Source of the DNA: Brachycybe producta
Taxonomy: Eukaryota > Arthropoda > Diplopoda > Playtdesmida > Andrognathidae
DNA: 64,000 nucleotides
Direction of reading: 5' to 3'
NCBI GenBank assembly: GCA_036925085.1
Contig: JAUPFP010000017.1
Location: forward strand, 2,061,058 to 2,125,057
The notes beneath the pieces were generated by a model. That model did no database searches. It was not told the origin of the DNA and saw only the letters and a program-made list of their open reading frames with translations. Every line of letters starts with the position of its first letter. Position 1 is the first letter of the stretch. Positions 31,402 through 41,546 of the stretch are shown here, in pieces. The position numbers and the translations under genes are program-made.

Positions 31402-31794
31402 TCAATTCTTTAAAGCTAATGATAAAATGCTGCCCAGTAGTGGAGATATAATAGCAAGAAGTGGACCAATAAAACCACCTTGCTGAACGAGAAGACGACG
31501 TTTCACTAACGGTGCCACAGAGGGATCTGACATTTTACGCATAGATTTTTTGAATTTAGCCAGACACTGGAGCTCAGATTTTGTTAGTGGTACATTTCCC
31601 TTTATAAGATTATGGCAGCATTCACTGAGGCTATTTAGTAACTGTTCATCTGCATCTTTAAGAAGTTTCTTCCTCTTCGCTGCTTTGCAAGAGGCTAATG
31701 TTTTTACAAGGTGGGCACTCTGCATCACATGAAATGAAGGTTTGGGCTTCTTTTTGTAAACCTGTTGTTTTTTTGAGGAGGAGGTATATGGCAT
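31402..31794 (-). CDS. GGF-type Polinton protein with hydrophobic C-terminus
   Basis: 130 residues. A basic N-terminus (KKQQVYKKKPKPSF) leads into the conserved core LSECCHNLIKGNVPLTKSEL and then LVQQGGFIGPLLAIISPLLG with a hydrophobic end. The NVPLT...QQGGF pattern recurs in many Polintons, next to the ATPase. The C-terminal helix may be membrane-active (virion membrane lysis has been suggested for such peptides), but function is not proven. It lies between the ATPase/small membrane ORF and the unknown protein gene, with a 1-base gap to the latter's ATG. Frame intact. Confidence 0.75.
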   Translation of the reverse strand: MPYTSSSKKQQVYKKKPKPSFHVMQSAHLVKTLASCKAAKRKKLLKDADEQLLNSLSECCHNLIKGNVPLTKSELQCLAKFKKSMRKMSDPSVAPLVKRRLLVQQGGFIGPLLAIISPLLGSILSLALKN

Positions 31795-31984
31795 GTCTGA
31801 TACGATTGGTTATTAAACTCACTTTATCCATGGCTGCTGGTTGTTCTGGTATTTTATATGTATCATTTAGAAGCACATTAGTATTGGTAATAATTACAAC
31901 TTCCAGCATTAATAATGTCAAGGCATAGGTAATCATCATGGCTATAACCATCTTTTGTTTGAATGCTCCATTTTCATTGAACAT
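31658..31984 (-). CDS. Possible small membrane protein overlapping the GGF gene
   Basis: 108 codons beginning two bases after the ATPase stop. Residues 10-38 are hydrophobic (MVIAMMITYALTLLMLEVVI). The 3' half (after about residue 63) overlaps the GGF protein in another frame and may not be meaningful. The tight spacing and the membrane-anchor-like start argue for a real small gene or for a 5' extension of this locus. I recognise no family. Confidence 0.4.
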   Translation of the reverse strand: MFNENGAFKQKMVIAMMITYALTLLMLEVVIITNTNVLLNDTYKIPEQPAAMDKVSLITNRIRHAIYLLLKKTTGLQKEAQTFISCDAECPPCKNISLLQSSEEEETS

Positions 31985-31986
31985 TA

Positions 31987-32687
31987 TTATTTTGATGTTA
32001 AGTATGCACAGGAAGTTTGTCCTGGTAGTATACCAGTCCGTAATCTAAGTTGTTCTGGAGTTTGCTGTTTCAAGTCAACACATATATAGCCATGTGGTTC
32101 TTTAGTAGCATCATGGTATGCTTCTTCAAAAAATTTGCTCCGACCTGGGTACACATGTCGTGCCAGATACGACACTTGAGATTGGTCACGAGGATTTTTG
32201 AATAAAATCATGTAATGGGCATTCAGACTTATAGTACGGCTTTCTCTTCCTTTTGGAAATAAATTTTGCAAAATATAAATAATGCTAAGATTTCGGTGAT
32301 GGGAACCTTTAGTAAAAAGCTGAGTCAAATTCTTATTATTGCCACATTCCGACATTAAGTCGTCTATAACCAAAAGATTATTTTCTTCTGGATTAAAACT
32401 TTCGTAAAGATTGTTTGGTAAGCCCTCAATAAATGTAATTTTTGGGCTTACTGAAGCTGCCATCTCTGCATACTTAGGCTGATATTCACCATAGCACCAT
32501 ACAATTTTTTCTGGAGCTGGACTAATTGTAGCTTGTGATTCCTCTAACAGTTTTTTCACAAAATGGGTTTTTCCACTTTGAGTGGCCCCACATACCAAAC
32601 ATGTAAAAGGGTGTTGTAAACACAAATCAAAATCCAATACAGTGTTCATGATGTTCATGAACTTAATCACAAATGATGAGTTTGTGC

Positions 32688-32691
<4 letters not shown>
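31987..32691 (-). CDS. Polinton packaging ATPase (A32/FtsK-HerA family)
   Basis: 234 residues, intact. Walker A GATQSGKT at residues 35-42 follows the hydrophobic PFTCLVCG. Walker B LLVIDDLM is at 106-113. Sensor-like regions IIYILQNLFPKG and NAHYMILFKNPRDQSQV follow, all standard for the A32-like ATPases that package DNA into capsids. The likely true start is Met12 or Met15 (about 32658 or 32649), because the first codons come from sequence beside a (TA)n run. First gene inward from the right terminal repeat. Confidence 0.9.

Positions 32692-32692
<1 letters not shown>

Positions 32693-32724
<32 letters not shown>
32693..32724. repeat. (TA)n microsatellite
   Basis: Sixteen or so TA units just upstream of the ATPase start; may have replaced part of its promoter. 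Confidence 0.9.
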
Positions 32725-32730
<6 letters not shown>

Positions 32731-32779
32731 TGAAATATTATTTCAGACTGAAAATGATAGATCAAGAACAACACTGTAC

Positions 32780-33400
32780 AGATGAAGGGCAGGAAATTGA
32801 AGTCACACATGTATGGTGAGGAGGGGTAAAACAAGTTTGAACAAGTTAGGGGATGAGGGAAATTCCTTTTAATTAAATGTAGGTCAAGCAGGTGTGGACA
32901 GGAAATTAAATTCACACATAGGGGTGAGGGTGTTAAAACAAGTTTGAACAAGTTTGGGGTGGGGGAAATTAATTTTAATCAAATGTAGGTCAAACAGGTG
33001 TGGACATGCAGGTGTGGACAGGAAATTGAATTGACACATAAGGGTGAGGGTGTTAAAACAAGTTTGAACAAGTTTGGAGTGAGGGAAATTAATTTTAATT
33101 AAATGTAGGTCAAACAGGTGTGGACATGCAGGTGTCCAGCAGGAAATTGAATTCACACATAGGGGTGAGGGTGTTAAAACAAGTATGAACAAGTTTGGGG
33201 TGAGGGAAATTAATTTTAATCAAATATAGGTCAAACAGGTGTGGACAAGCAGGTGTGGAGAGGAAATTGAATTTACACATGTAGGGGGAGGGGGTAAACA
33301 AGTTTGAACACGTTTGGGTTGAGGGAAATTATTTTTAATTAAATGTAGGTCAAACAGGTGTGGACAGGAAATTGAATTGACAAATAGGGAGAATGGGCGG
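32780..33400 (-). repeat. Right subterminal tandem repeats of the Polinton
   Basis: The same 105-115-base unit as at 21350-24725, in opposite orientation (minus strand: TTGACCTACATTTGATTAAA, CCCCAAACTTGTTCAAACTT), about five units. ORFs of 63-102 codons are repeat translations. Confidence 0.85.
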
Positions 33401-34185
33401 AGTTGTAGAATGAAAAGTGCCCTCTACTTTTAAAAATTACAAGTCCCTTCAGTAGTGATTATATTTTCAGAGAGGCAACATCCTGCAGTTCTACTAATGG
33501 TGCACCATGGACTTAGAAAAACGATGAGTCTTCTATCACGGATAATAACCAGTACAACCGACTCCAGCAAACATCTTGGTAATTGTCAATTTCATTGACA
33601 ATTTTGTATGTATCACATTTTGCTGGTAACAGACAATACGATTAAAAATTTCCAATTTAGCACAATTTGTAGCTCACGGGCCACATTTTGTGGCTCGTGG
33701 GCCACAAACATGCATGCACGCACACACACACACACACACAGACAAGTGTACAAAATAATAAAATTTATTTATTTATAATTATTCATTATTATTTATTAAT
33801 TTTAAAATGTGACTTGAGGGCCACATTTTGTGGCTCGTGGGCCACACACAATTTGCACCACTAAAAACCAATTTAATTCCACCCCACACCACCCCCTTTT
33901 AACACTTTATGCTCTCATTTGTTTTTTACCTAAAAAATTACACCAAAAACACAATTTGGTTTTTTGGGGGGTGGGTGGGAGAAATCTAGAAAATTTCCCA
34001 ACCCCTTTCGCCACCATGTTGTTAATTTGGGGGTGTTTTGTTTTTTGGGGGTGGGTGAGGTGACCTAAATAATTCACAAAACCTCAGTACACCCTTATAG
34101 ACACGGAAGTGACGTCATGAGGGGTTGACAGGCCACGCCCCCTCATGACGTCACTTCCGTGTCTATATGGGTGTACAGTACTCCT
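33340..34185. repeat. Polinton right terminal inverted repeat
   Basis: Inverted counterpart of 20446-21420, including the GTGGCCCACGAG-type palindromic words at about 33690 and 33830 and the (CA)n run at about 33722. Confidence 0.85.
34087..34176. repeat. Right terminal hairpin of the Polinton
   Basis: A 90-base imperfect palindrome starting GTACACCCTTATAGAC and ending GTCTATATGGGTGTAC. Both arms hold a perfect TGACGTCA (GAAGTGACGTCATGAGG and its complement). Confidence 0.85.
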
Positions 34186-34191
34186 ATGAAT
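34186..34191. repeat. Right target-site duplication ATGAAT
   Basis: Six bases directly after the Polinton end, identical to 20440-20445. Confidence 0.9.
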
Positions 34192-34555
34192 TCATGCATA
34201 TTTTGTTGCTTTTAAGTGCATGACCCTCCTTGCCCTGGTCATTTGTAACAGTCATGTTTGTTCTGCAGTCATATTTTTAAACCCTTTTAAGGTGTAAGAT
34301 GTAAGATGTAATGTATTTTAGATGTAAGATGTAATGTAGGAGTATTTTTATGGCATATGTACGGCTTTGTTTTATTAATTTCATGCAAAGCTAGTTGCAT
34401 TTTAGAATTAAATATTATATGTGTAGACACTGTAGGTATATTCAGGGGTGCCTACAGGGGGGGGGGGGGGGAAGTCTGGTGAGCAACTTGCCATTTGCCT
34501 TTTTTGGAGGGGGGAGGGGTGATTGAAATTTTGTATTAAAATTATATATATAATA
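34192..34555. other. Non-coding; remainder of target repeat and a G run
   Basis: The first about 45 bases continue the interrupted host repeat. A poly-G tract lies at about 34459-34471. No gene. Confidence 0.6.
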
Positions 34556-34666
34556 TCTCAGGTCTGTGTATGTACATGTATGTATGTGTGTGTGTGTCTG
34601 GACTAAGGCAGGACACAATTGCCTGTGAATTTGGCTCCCGTCCATTATGACGGGTTACCCCACTAG
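34556..34666 (+). mobile_element. Helitron-like element, minimal copy (111 bp)
   Basis: Begins A|TCTCAGGTCTGTGTATG and ends with a hairpin (one base inserted in the stem), GGTTACCCCACTAG and host T. It keeps CACAATTGCCTGTGAATT but has lost the middle of the family sequence. Confidence 0.7.
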
Positions 34667-34694
34667 TTATATATATATATATATTACTGTATAT

Positions 34695-34997
34695 TAAGCC
34701 AGGTCTGTGTGTGTGTGTCACAAAAAACCTTGAAGCACGTCGGAATTTATATAAATTGAAATGAATAAATGAACCACTTTTTTTTTCTCAAGGTCAACTA
34801 TATGACCATGATATTAAATAGGAAAGGGTGGGGGGAAAGGTTGGAAAGTGTAGGGAGAGAGAGAAACGTAGAGGGAAAAAAGTGGAAGGGAAACTGAAAT
34901 TGAAAGGAAAAGGAGTAAAAAAAGGAAAAAACGACACACATGCACACAATTGCCTGTGAATTTTGCTCCCGTCATTTATGACGGGTTACCCCACTAG
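34695..34997 (+). mobile_element. Helitron-like element, copy
   Basis: 5' block AAGCCAGGTCTGTGTGTG after TATATT. Ends with the CCCGTCAT/ATGACGGG hairpin, TTACCCCACTAG and host T. About 303 bp, nearly identical in structure to 17245-17556. Confidence 0.75.
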
Positions 34998-35210
34998 TAT
35001 TTTTATAATAATCAGAATGGGCGAAAATCTGAATTTATTATTTTATTATTGAATTTAGATTTTAAAAGTAGTGTGTTTTAGCACTGTTATACATCATATT
35101 ACTGTATAAGTGCTGTTTTTATGGCTCGCTATGCTCGCCAGAATGGATAGCAAGAGTATACTTTAAATTATTGCACCAAAGTTTAAAGACTTTGTTTCAA
35201 ACACATCTGA

Positions 35211-35886
35211 AGCCCCTATCACAGTAGCAGAATCCAATGCAATTCAACTTGCAATGCAACCTGTGATGTGACTTGCAACTAGAACTTTGCAATAAACTTC
35301 TACATCACACTATATGCAACTTAGTTCCCGATCAAGTTTTCAAAACTTCGTTTATGTCAAGGGGCCGACATTCGGGTGAATCTCGTACGGTATCTGAAGC
35401 CATTTTACATTCAATCCACGTTTTACTGAATTTTAAACTTTCAATTCTATTATGGATATTCAGTAAAATGCAGCTAAAAAGTAAAATAACTTTCCATTCA
35501 CACGATCTGCTGTGAATCTTAGTGAAAATCGTACATGATTTTCTTCAATGTCTACCCCCTTGGTTTGTGTCCATATTGTGACCAACTAACAGGAAGTTCA
35601 TAAACCGGAAGTCATGAAACCGGGAATTCGTTCAATGTTATATATGTCATTTCCGGCAAACGGCCTGATTAGTTGGTCAGAAAGTTTACTTGAAAAGTCT
35701 CTCAAAGTTGAACCTGTTCAACTCGGTGAGACTTGAGTCTCACTAGTTAAAAGGAAAGTTTTATCCAGTTGCATGTCATGTCACACTATAAACATTGAAG
35801 TTGCATGTCACACTATAAACATTGAAGTTGCATGTCACATTGCACGTTTTTTATTGCATCAAAAGTTGCTAGTGTGATAGGGGCAT
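35211..35886 (+). mobile_element. MITE family B, copy 1
   Basis: Ends AGCCCCTATCACAGTAGCAG and, on the other strand, TGCCCCTATCACACTAGCAA. Internal words CAATGCAATTCAACTTGCAA and TTGCATGTCACATTGCAC recur in the other copies. ORFs inside are shadows shared with those copies. Relatives: 36672-37190 (inverted, ends lost), 44192-44831. Confidence 0.75.
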
Positions 35887-36671
35887 TATGGCCAACTGAA
35901 ACTCATTCACAAAACGTAAAATGTAAATTTCAATCATTTTAAAACGGATGAAAATTATATTTGAAAAGTTATAAAAAAAAAAAGCGCTTTCAGCATTTGG
36001 TCCGGGGAGGGGGTTAATTCTCCACCAGCTTTGGGGGGGGGGTTGGGCAACCCCTGGGTATATTACATATAGTTGAGTTATACACTCAACTATTGATCTA
36101 ACAATGAAATCGTAAAGAGAGTCTAACTATGTCTAATAGCAACAGTTGTCAATGGTAACATCAAGCAAAATGTCAACATTAGCCTTAATTCTCTTTATAG
36201 CTCTCTGTAAATGGACTTTTTTTGGTGAAAGAGTTGTAAAATTTTACTATGTAGGTAATTATTTTACATTTAAAAGCTGCCAAATGAACAAATCCAATTT
36301 TATGTAATGTGTAATTCACATGCTTAAATTTTTTGTAAATATTTGCAAAACAAAGTTAATGTTATATGTACAATGTACAATGCACTGTATATAAGGCTAT
36401 GAAATGAAGTTGAATCAGCCACAATTTACGAACAAACGCGTTTACCAATATTTGGAAATCCGTTAACTTTCGCTGTGCATCAACCTTCTGCTACAGTTTC
36501 ATTGGAATGTAAGCAAATGAAATAACATGTTATTGAATTATTATGTCTCCTTCAATGTATTTTTAAAAACGTGCTTTCAATTTTTTTCTAACCAATTTTG
36601 CGTATTTACAACTTTTCTAAAAAGAACTACATTATATAACTTTTTTTTTAAGAAATTGCAAAACTTTTTAT
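35887..36671. other. Non-coding DNA
   Basis: AT-rich, with a G-rich stretch at about 36000-36060. No gene. Confidence 0.5.
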
Positions 36672-37190
36672 GCCGGCATTTAATGCAATAATATGTGCAA
36701 TGTGACATGCAACTTCAATGTTTATAGTGTGATATGACATGCAACTGGATGAAACTTTCCTTTCAACTAGTGTCAAACTTAGCCTCATTGAGTTGCACAT
36801 GTACAACTTTGAGAGACTTTTCAAGTAAACTTTCTGACAAACAACCAATCAGGCCATTTGCCGGAAATGACATATGTAACAGTGAACAAAATTTCCGGTT
36901 TCATGACTTCCGTTCTATGAACTTCCCGTTAGTTGATGACAATATGGACATACAAACCAAGGGGGCATACATTGAAGAAAATCATGTGCGATTTTCACTA
37001 CGATTCACAGCAGATCATGTGGATTGGACGTCATTTTACTTTTTAGCTGCATTTTACTGGATATCCAGAATAGAATTAAAATTTTAAAATTCAGGTAAAA
37101 CGCGGATTTAAAGTAAAATGGCTTCCGATACAGTACAAGATTCACCCCCGAATGTCGTCTCCTTGACATAAACGAAGTTTTGAAAACTAG
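36672..37190 (-). mobile_element. MITE family B, partial inverted copy
   Basis: Minus-strand match to the right two-thirds of 35211-35886 (shared GTGACATGCAACTTCAATG, ATCTGCTGTGAATC on one strand or the other). The outer ends are missing. It faces copy 1, so the two together could fold back. The 117-codon frame here is not a gene. Confidence 0.65.
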
Positions 37191-37267
37191 ATTGGAATAC
37201 GTTTTTGACAAAACCAGATAGCATTTCAGCTAGTTAATGGAATCGCAAGATTAATCAAGACAAGTTT

Positions 37268-37412
37268 TTTTTTGGGGTGAAAATTTCAACTGGTGAAAAA
37301 TTGAACAAACGTGGCCTTTGCGTATGATACTCAATTTGTGGGGGCCACGTTTCTGCTAATTTTTCACCAGATGAAATTTTCAAAAAGTTGAAATTCTCAC
37401 CCCAATGGAAAC
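37268..37412. mobile_element. Small MITE, about 145 bp
   Basis: The left GGGGTGAAAATTTCAACTGG and the inverted right end (minus strand TTGGGGTGAGAATTTCAAC) enclose two facing AACGTGGCC/GGCCACGTT words. Confidence 0.5.
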
Positions 37413-37574
37413 AAGGCATAATTATAACTTTTATTTATTAATTGAAATTGCAAAATAATTTATGTGATGGCAAATCTTTATTAGTGGCTCCAGCTATTAA
37501 TAGAAAAACCTTTGTATATTTTCGTTCATTGCAAACTTTGATTTAGCATTTTTCAATTTGAGTTCAAATGATAT

Positions 37575-37575
37575 A

Positions 37576-37651
<76 letters not shown>
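37575..37651. repeat. (ATT)n(AT)n microsatellite
   Basis: A run of ATT triplets passes into a long TA run. It provides the TA target of the Helitron-like element that follows. Confidence 0.9.
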
Positions 37652-37653
<2 letters not shown>

Positions 37654-37654
<1 letters not shown>

Positions 37655-38218
37655 CCCAGGTCTGTGTGTGTGTGGAGTAACACTGTACAAAAACCTTGAA
37701 GCACGTCGGAATTTATATAAATTTAAATAAATGAAGAAGTGAACAGCTTTTTTTTCTTCTCAAGGTCAACTATATGTTGCACCCTTCTCATCCAAGAACC
37801 CCATGATATTAAATTGGATAGGGGAAAGATTGGAAAGTGTAGATGGGGGAGAGACACACGTGGTGGGAGGAAAAAAGGGGGAGGGGGAAACTGAAATTGA
37901 AATGAAAGGAGTGATGAAAAATGAAACGCTCATTTTCTTTTTCAAATATAAAAAAGGCGAGGAAATAATAGTAGCAAAATTAAACTAGAATTTATCACAG
38001 GCAATTGTGCCCAGCATTATAATTTTTTTAAATTGGAGAGGGGGGAAAGGTTGGAAAGTGTAGAGGGGGAGAGAGAGAGAGAGAAACGTGGAGGGGAAAA
38101 AGTGGGAGGGGTGACTGAAATTCAAATGAAAGGAGTAAAAAAAGGAAAAAAACGACGCGCATGCGCACAATTGCCTGTGAATTTTGCTCCCGTCATTTAT
38201 GACGGGTTACCCCATTAG
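37654..38218 (+). mobile_element. Helitron-like element, longer copy
   Basis: Starts A|TCCCAGGTCTGTGTGTG and ends with a perfect hairpin and GGTTACCCCATTAG (one base changed in the CTAG end). The middle holds two related GA-rich blocks (37810-37910 and 38035-38130), as if the inner part were duplicated, and CACAGGCAATTGTGCCCAGC between them. ORFs on both strands are compositional. Confidence 0.7.
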
Positions 38219-38639
38219 TATATATATTATAAGTCCCGTCTATCTTTCTTTATTTCCCTGTATCTGTAACACTGTGCAAACAAGGCCAAAAATGTGCAAA
38301 AACGTGCTTAAGTTAATTTAAATTCATAAGTAAACCATAAATACGTTTTTCTGTAGCATAGCCTTGTTAAAGGTTAGCATCTAGCATAGCATTATCAAGA
38401 ATCTGGATAATGCTCTGCTAGTTTGATTCTTGATTCAAGAATTAAACGAAGTTTTCTTTTGCTGAATTAAAATAATTTCTTGTGGTTGCCTTTCCTAATT
38501 AATATAAAATTATCAATTATGAATCACGAAACTTGAGTACTGTCGTATTGTCACCATCAATACGGGACGTTACATAATAGTACTTATCCCCAACAAAGTC
38601 TCCATGTATGTAGTCCTAGACAGGCTCCACATCTATAAT
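38219..38639. other. Non-coding DNA
   Basis: Nothing recognised. Confidence 0.5.
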
Positions 38640-38720
38640 ATATGGGATATAGACATTTGCTTTATAGACATTTGCTTTATAGACACTTGCCCTAAAGAAA
38701 CTTCTGCCCTAAAAGGACGT
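38640..38720. repeat. Short TTTGCCCTAAA-type array
   Basis: A few degenerate units (GACATTTGCTTTATAGACA, CTTGCCCTAAAG) of the minisatellite family. Confidence 0.6.
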
Positions 38721-38765
38721 TTATCAATTATCACATAGAATCTATGTGAACAATGTGAGAAAATC

Positions 38766-38768
<3 letters not shown>

Positions 38769-38832
<64 letters not shown>
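38769..38832. repeat. (TA)n microsatellite
   Basis: About 64 bases of uninterrupted AT/TA dinucleotides. Confidence 0.95.
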
Positions 38833-38836
<4 letters not shown>

Positions 38837-39536
38837 CACTAATTCACCCAAAATTTCAAATTGTGTTGCTTGATCATCACAGATGTTAATCTAAAAAATC
38901 ATAACACAACTAGAACATAAAAAAATACTCTAACTTTTTTTGTTTTTAAATCGGGCCATAATTTTTGGAGAATTGGCCCTTTGAAGTTTCACTGTTTTGC
39001 TGAAAATGATGTAAATTCAAAAAATGCTTACTCCCAAACTAATAAAGATAGAAAAATGGTTGATAGCTCAAAATAAACATCTTAACTGTGAGAAGAAAAG
39101 AGTACTTAATCATCTTTTCATTATTTTAAAATTTAGGGTGTCAAATTACACGTTCAATTTTTAGCATTTTGGTCAAATTTGAACCCACTTTAGGTCGTGT
39201 TGAGGTCAAAGGTCAGGGTTCATATTTTTTTGCAGTTATGCACTTGGGTCTACTCTAGTATGTGGCACTATTACTTTGATTGAACTATGTTTGCAACATA
39301 ATAAAAAAAATTAGCCAAAACTTCGAAAAAACCAATTTGGGTGACTTTTGACCCCGATTTTGGCCCTGTGGTGGTCCACCTACAAGAAAACTAATTATGC
39401 TATGTGAAAGTTCATTACATTCTCTATCCATTGATGTAAAAACCATAGATAACATTTTACAGTTGAAGAAGTGACAATTTTTCAAAGTTTGAAAAATATT
39501 TTTTAACTTTTAATATAAATTGTAATAAAAAATGTG

Positions 39537-39537
<1 letters not shown>
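38833..39537. other. Non-coding AT-rich DNA
   Basis: No coding or repeat signal. Confidence 0.5.

Positions 39538-39588
<51 letters not shown>
39538..39588. repeat. (TA)n microsatellite
   Basis: About 50 bases of TA repeats, 66 bases before the SLC26 first coding exon. Confidence 0.95.
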
Positions 39589-39593
<5 letters not shown>

Positions 39594-39654
39594 TTATTAT
39601 ATACATTTATATATATTACTAATGTATATTGAATTATTTTAATTATTATTTTAG

Positions 39655-39797
39655 CATCCAACTGATAATGGAAACAGAATCTAAACAAATGGAGGATTCA
39701 TTACTTAAGAGCGTTGCAGTTTCGACAACACGACGGCAAGCTCTCACACATACTGACTTCAGAAATGAATATCAGTACATTAAACCTGTTGAGAAAA
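39655..39797 (+). CDS. SLC26-type anion transporter, first coding exon
   Basis: The acceptor ATTATTTTAG precedes it and the donor A|GTAAGG follows. Translation starts at ATG 39668 (METESKQMEDSLLKSVAV). It ends EYQYIKPVEK plus one base, so phase 1. The short cytosolic N-terminus ending in a Y-x-K-P stretch fits SLC26 proteins (sulfate/chloride/bicarbonate exchangers of the plasma membrane). The assignment rests on the next three exons, which join in phase. Because an acceptor lies upstream of the ATG, a non-coding 5' exon must exist further left; I could not locate it. Confidence 0.65.
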
Positions 39798-40045
39798 GTA
39801 AGGCATTGACTGTTTACTAATTTATCTATTTTTGGCCAATATGTTAATAGGCCAAGGCTAACATATAGTAAGACATACACTGTAGGCCTATGGCTCAAGT
39901 AACACGATACTTTATTCTAATTTTTCAGCAATTCATCCTTAACTTTGCCTGTAAATTTAATTAAAACATTTTGATCTGAAAAGCTGGATGCACATGAAAA
40001 TCAAAACAATTCATCGACTAATTAATTAATTATTATATATATATA
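39798..40045. other. Intron sequence
   Basis: Intron 1 of the SLC26 gene begins here and runs to 43832; this part shows nothing. Confidence 0.5.
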
Positions 40046-40560
40046 CTAGTGGGGTAACCCGTCATAAATGACGGGAGGGGGGCCCAGCATTAGAATTTCT
40101 TTTCCTCCGCCCTTTTATGACGTCAGACCAAGTAACAAACCTAATTAGAAATTGATGACGTTCATAAAAGGGCGGAGCAAAAAAAATTATAATGCTGGGC
40201 ACAATTGCCTGTGATAAATTCTAGTTTAATTTTGCTACTATTATTTCCTCGCCTTTTTTATATTTGAAAAAGAAAATGAGCGTTTCATTTTTCATCACTC
40301 CTTTCATTTCAATTTCAGTTTCCCCCTCCCCCTTTTTTCCTCCCACCACGTGTGTCTCTCCCCCATCTACACTTTCCAATCTTTTCCCTTCTCCAATTTA
40401 ATATCATGGGGTTCATGGATGGGGAGTGTGCAACATATAGTTGACCTTGAGAAAAAAAAAGCGGTTCATTTATTCAAATTTATATAAATTTCGACATGCT
40501 TCAATGGTTGTACAGCGTTACTTCAGAGACAGATATATAGATAGATACACAGACCTGGGA
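40046..40560 (-). mobile_element. Helitron-like element, 515 bp, complete
   Basis: On the minus strand it starts A|TCCCAGGTCTGTGTATC and ends with the hairpin, TTACCCCACTAG and host T in a TATATA target. This is the best complete copy, with both ends clear. Near its 3' end it carries a nested palindrome: GCCCAGCATTAGAATTTC on one arm and its complement on the other, around GCCCTTTTATGACGTCAGAC. Confidence 0.8.
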
Positions 40561-40574
40561 TGTTATATATATAA

Positions 40575-41035
40575 CTAGTGGGGGTAACCCGTCATAAATG
40601 ACGGGAGCCAAATTCACAGGCAATTGTGCCCAGCATTAGAATTTCTTTTCCTCAGCCCTTTTATGACGTCAGACCAAGTACCAAACCAACTAGAAATTGA
40701 TGACGTTCATAAAAGGTCGGAGTAAAAGAAATTCTAATGCTGGGGTCAGAGAAACTGAGCTTTTCATTTTTTTCTGGTGTGCGCATGCGCATCATTTGTT
40801 CTTTTTTTACTCCATTCATTTCAATTTTCGTTTCCCCCTCCCCCTTTTTTCCCCCTTCACGTTTCTCTCTCTATCCGTCCCCCTACCCTTTCCAACCTTT
40901 TCCTCTCTCCAATTTAATATCATGAGGTTCTTGGACGGGGCGAGAGCAAAGTAATCTTGTCCTTGTGAAAAAAAGCGGTTCATTTAGTCGTTTAAATTTA
41001 TATAAATTCCGACGTGCTTCAAGGTTTTTGTAATT
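40575..41035 (-). mobile_element. Helitron-like element lacking its 5' end
   Basis: Minus-strand copy whose 3' CTAG end lies only 14 bases from the preceding copy. It includes the same nested palindrome and reaches the CACGTCGGAATTTATATAAA-type block but loses the TC start. Confidence 0.7.
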
Positions 41036-41059
41036 GTCAAACAGTGAAGGAAAGAAGGA

Positions 41060-41546
41060 ATCAAGGAAGGAACGAAGAATAGACGAGGCTTTGGAGAAAT
41101 TGGAGAGGAGAAAAGGTTGGAAAGGGGAGGGGTAGAGAGAAACGTGGAAGTGAAAAAAGGGGTAGGGGGAAACTGAAATTGAAATGAAATTAGTAAAAAA
41201 AAAGGAACAAAGGACGCTCATGCGCTCACCAGAGAAAATGAAAATCTCATTTTCTCTTTCAAATATGAAAAAAGGGAGGGGATAATAGTAGCTAAATTAA
41301 ACTAGAATCTATCACAGGCAATTGCGCCCAGCATTAGAATTTCTTTTGCTGCGGCTTTTTATGAACGTCATCAATTTCTATATGGTTAGTTACTTGGTCT
41401 GATGTCACATGCTCTGCCTTTTCAATTTCTAATTGGTTTGTTACTTGGTCTGACGTCATAAAAGGGCAGAGGAAAAGAAATTCTAATGCTGGGCACAATT
41501 GCCTGTGAATTGGGCTCCCATCATTTATAACGGGTTACCCCAATAG
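41060..41546 (+). mobile_element. Helitron-like element, plus orientation
   Basis: Head-to-head with the previous copy. It has the GA-rich block and a duplicated nested palindrome (41330-41500), and ends with a slightly mutated hairpin, GGTTACCCCAATAG and T. The two copies together form a roughly 1-kb inverted pair inside SLC26 intron 1. Confidence 0.65.

Larger units (their letters stand above)
20446..34185. mobile_element. Polinton/Maverick (adintovirus-like) element, 13.7 kb
   Basis: Boundaries are set by a perfect 6-base duplication ATGAAT (20440-20445 and 34186-34191) next to inverted ends that begin AGTAGTATGG and, on the other strand, AGGAGTACTG. Six-base duplications and 5'-AG ends are hallmarks of Polintons. 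Inside are the family's markers: retroviral-type integrase with chromodomain, A32-like packaging ATPase, adenain-like protease, major and minor capsid proteins. The protein-primed DNA polymerase B is missing. At 13.7 kb it is shorter than the usual 15-20 kb. Plus-strand genes (24831-30663) converge on minus-strand genes (30739-32691). Several genes carry single lesions, so the element cannot move alone. Confidence 0.95.

Noticed and set aside
20446-34185. Protein-primed DNA polymerase B
   Set aside because: Expected in a Polinton, but no frame with polymerase motifs exists on either strand; recorded as absent.
35273-37211. ORFs of 66-117 codons
   Set aside because: Within MITE B copies; frames not conserved between copies.
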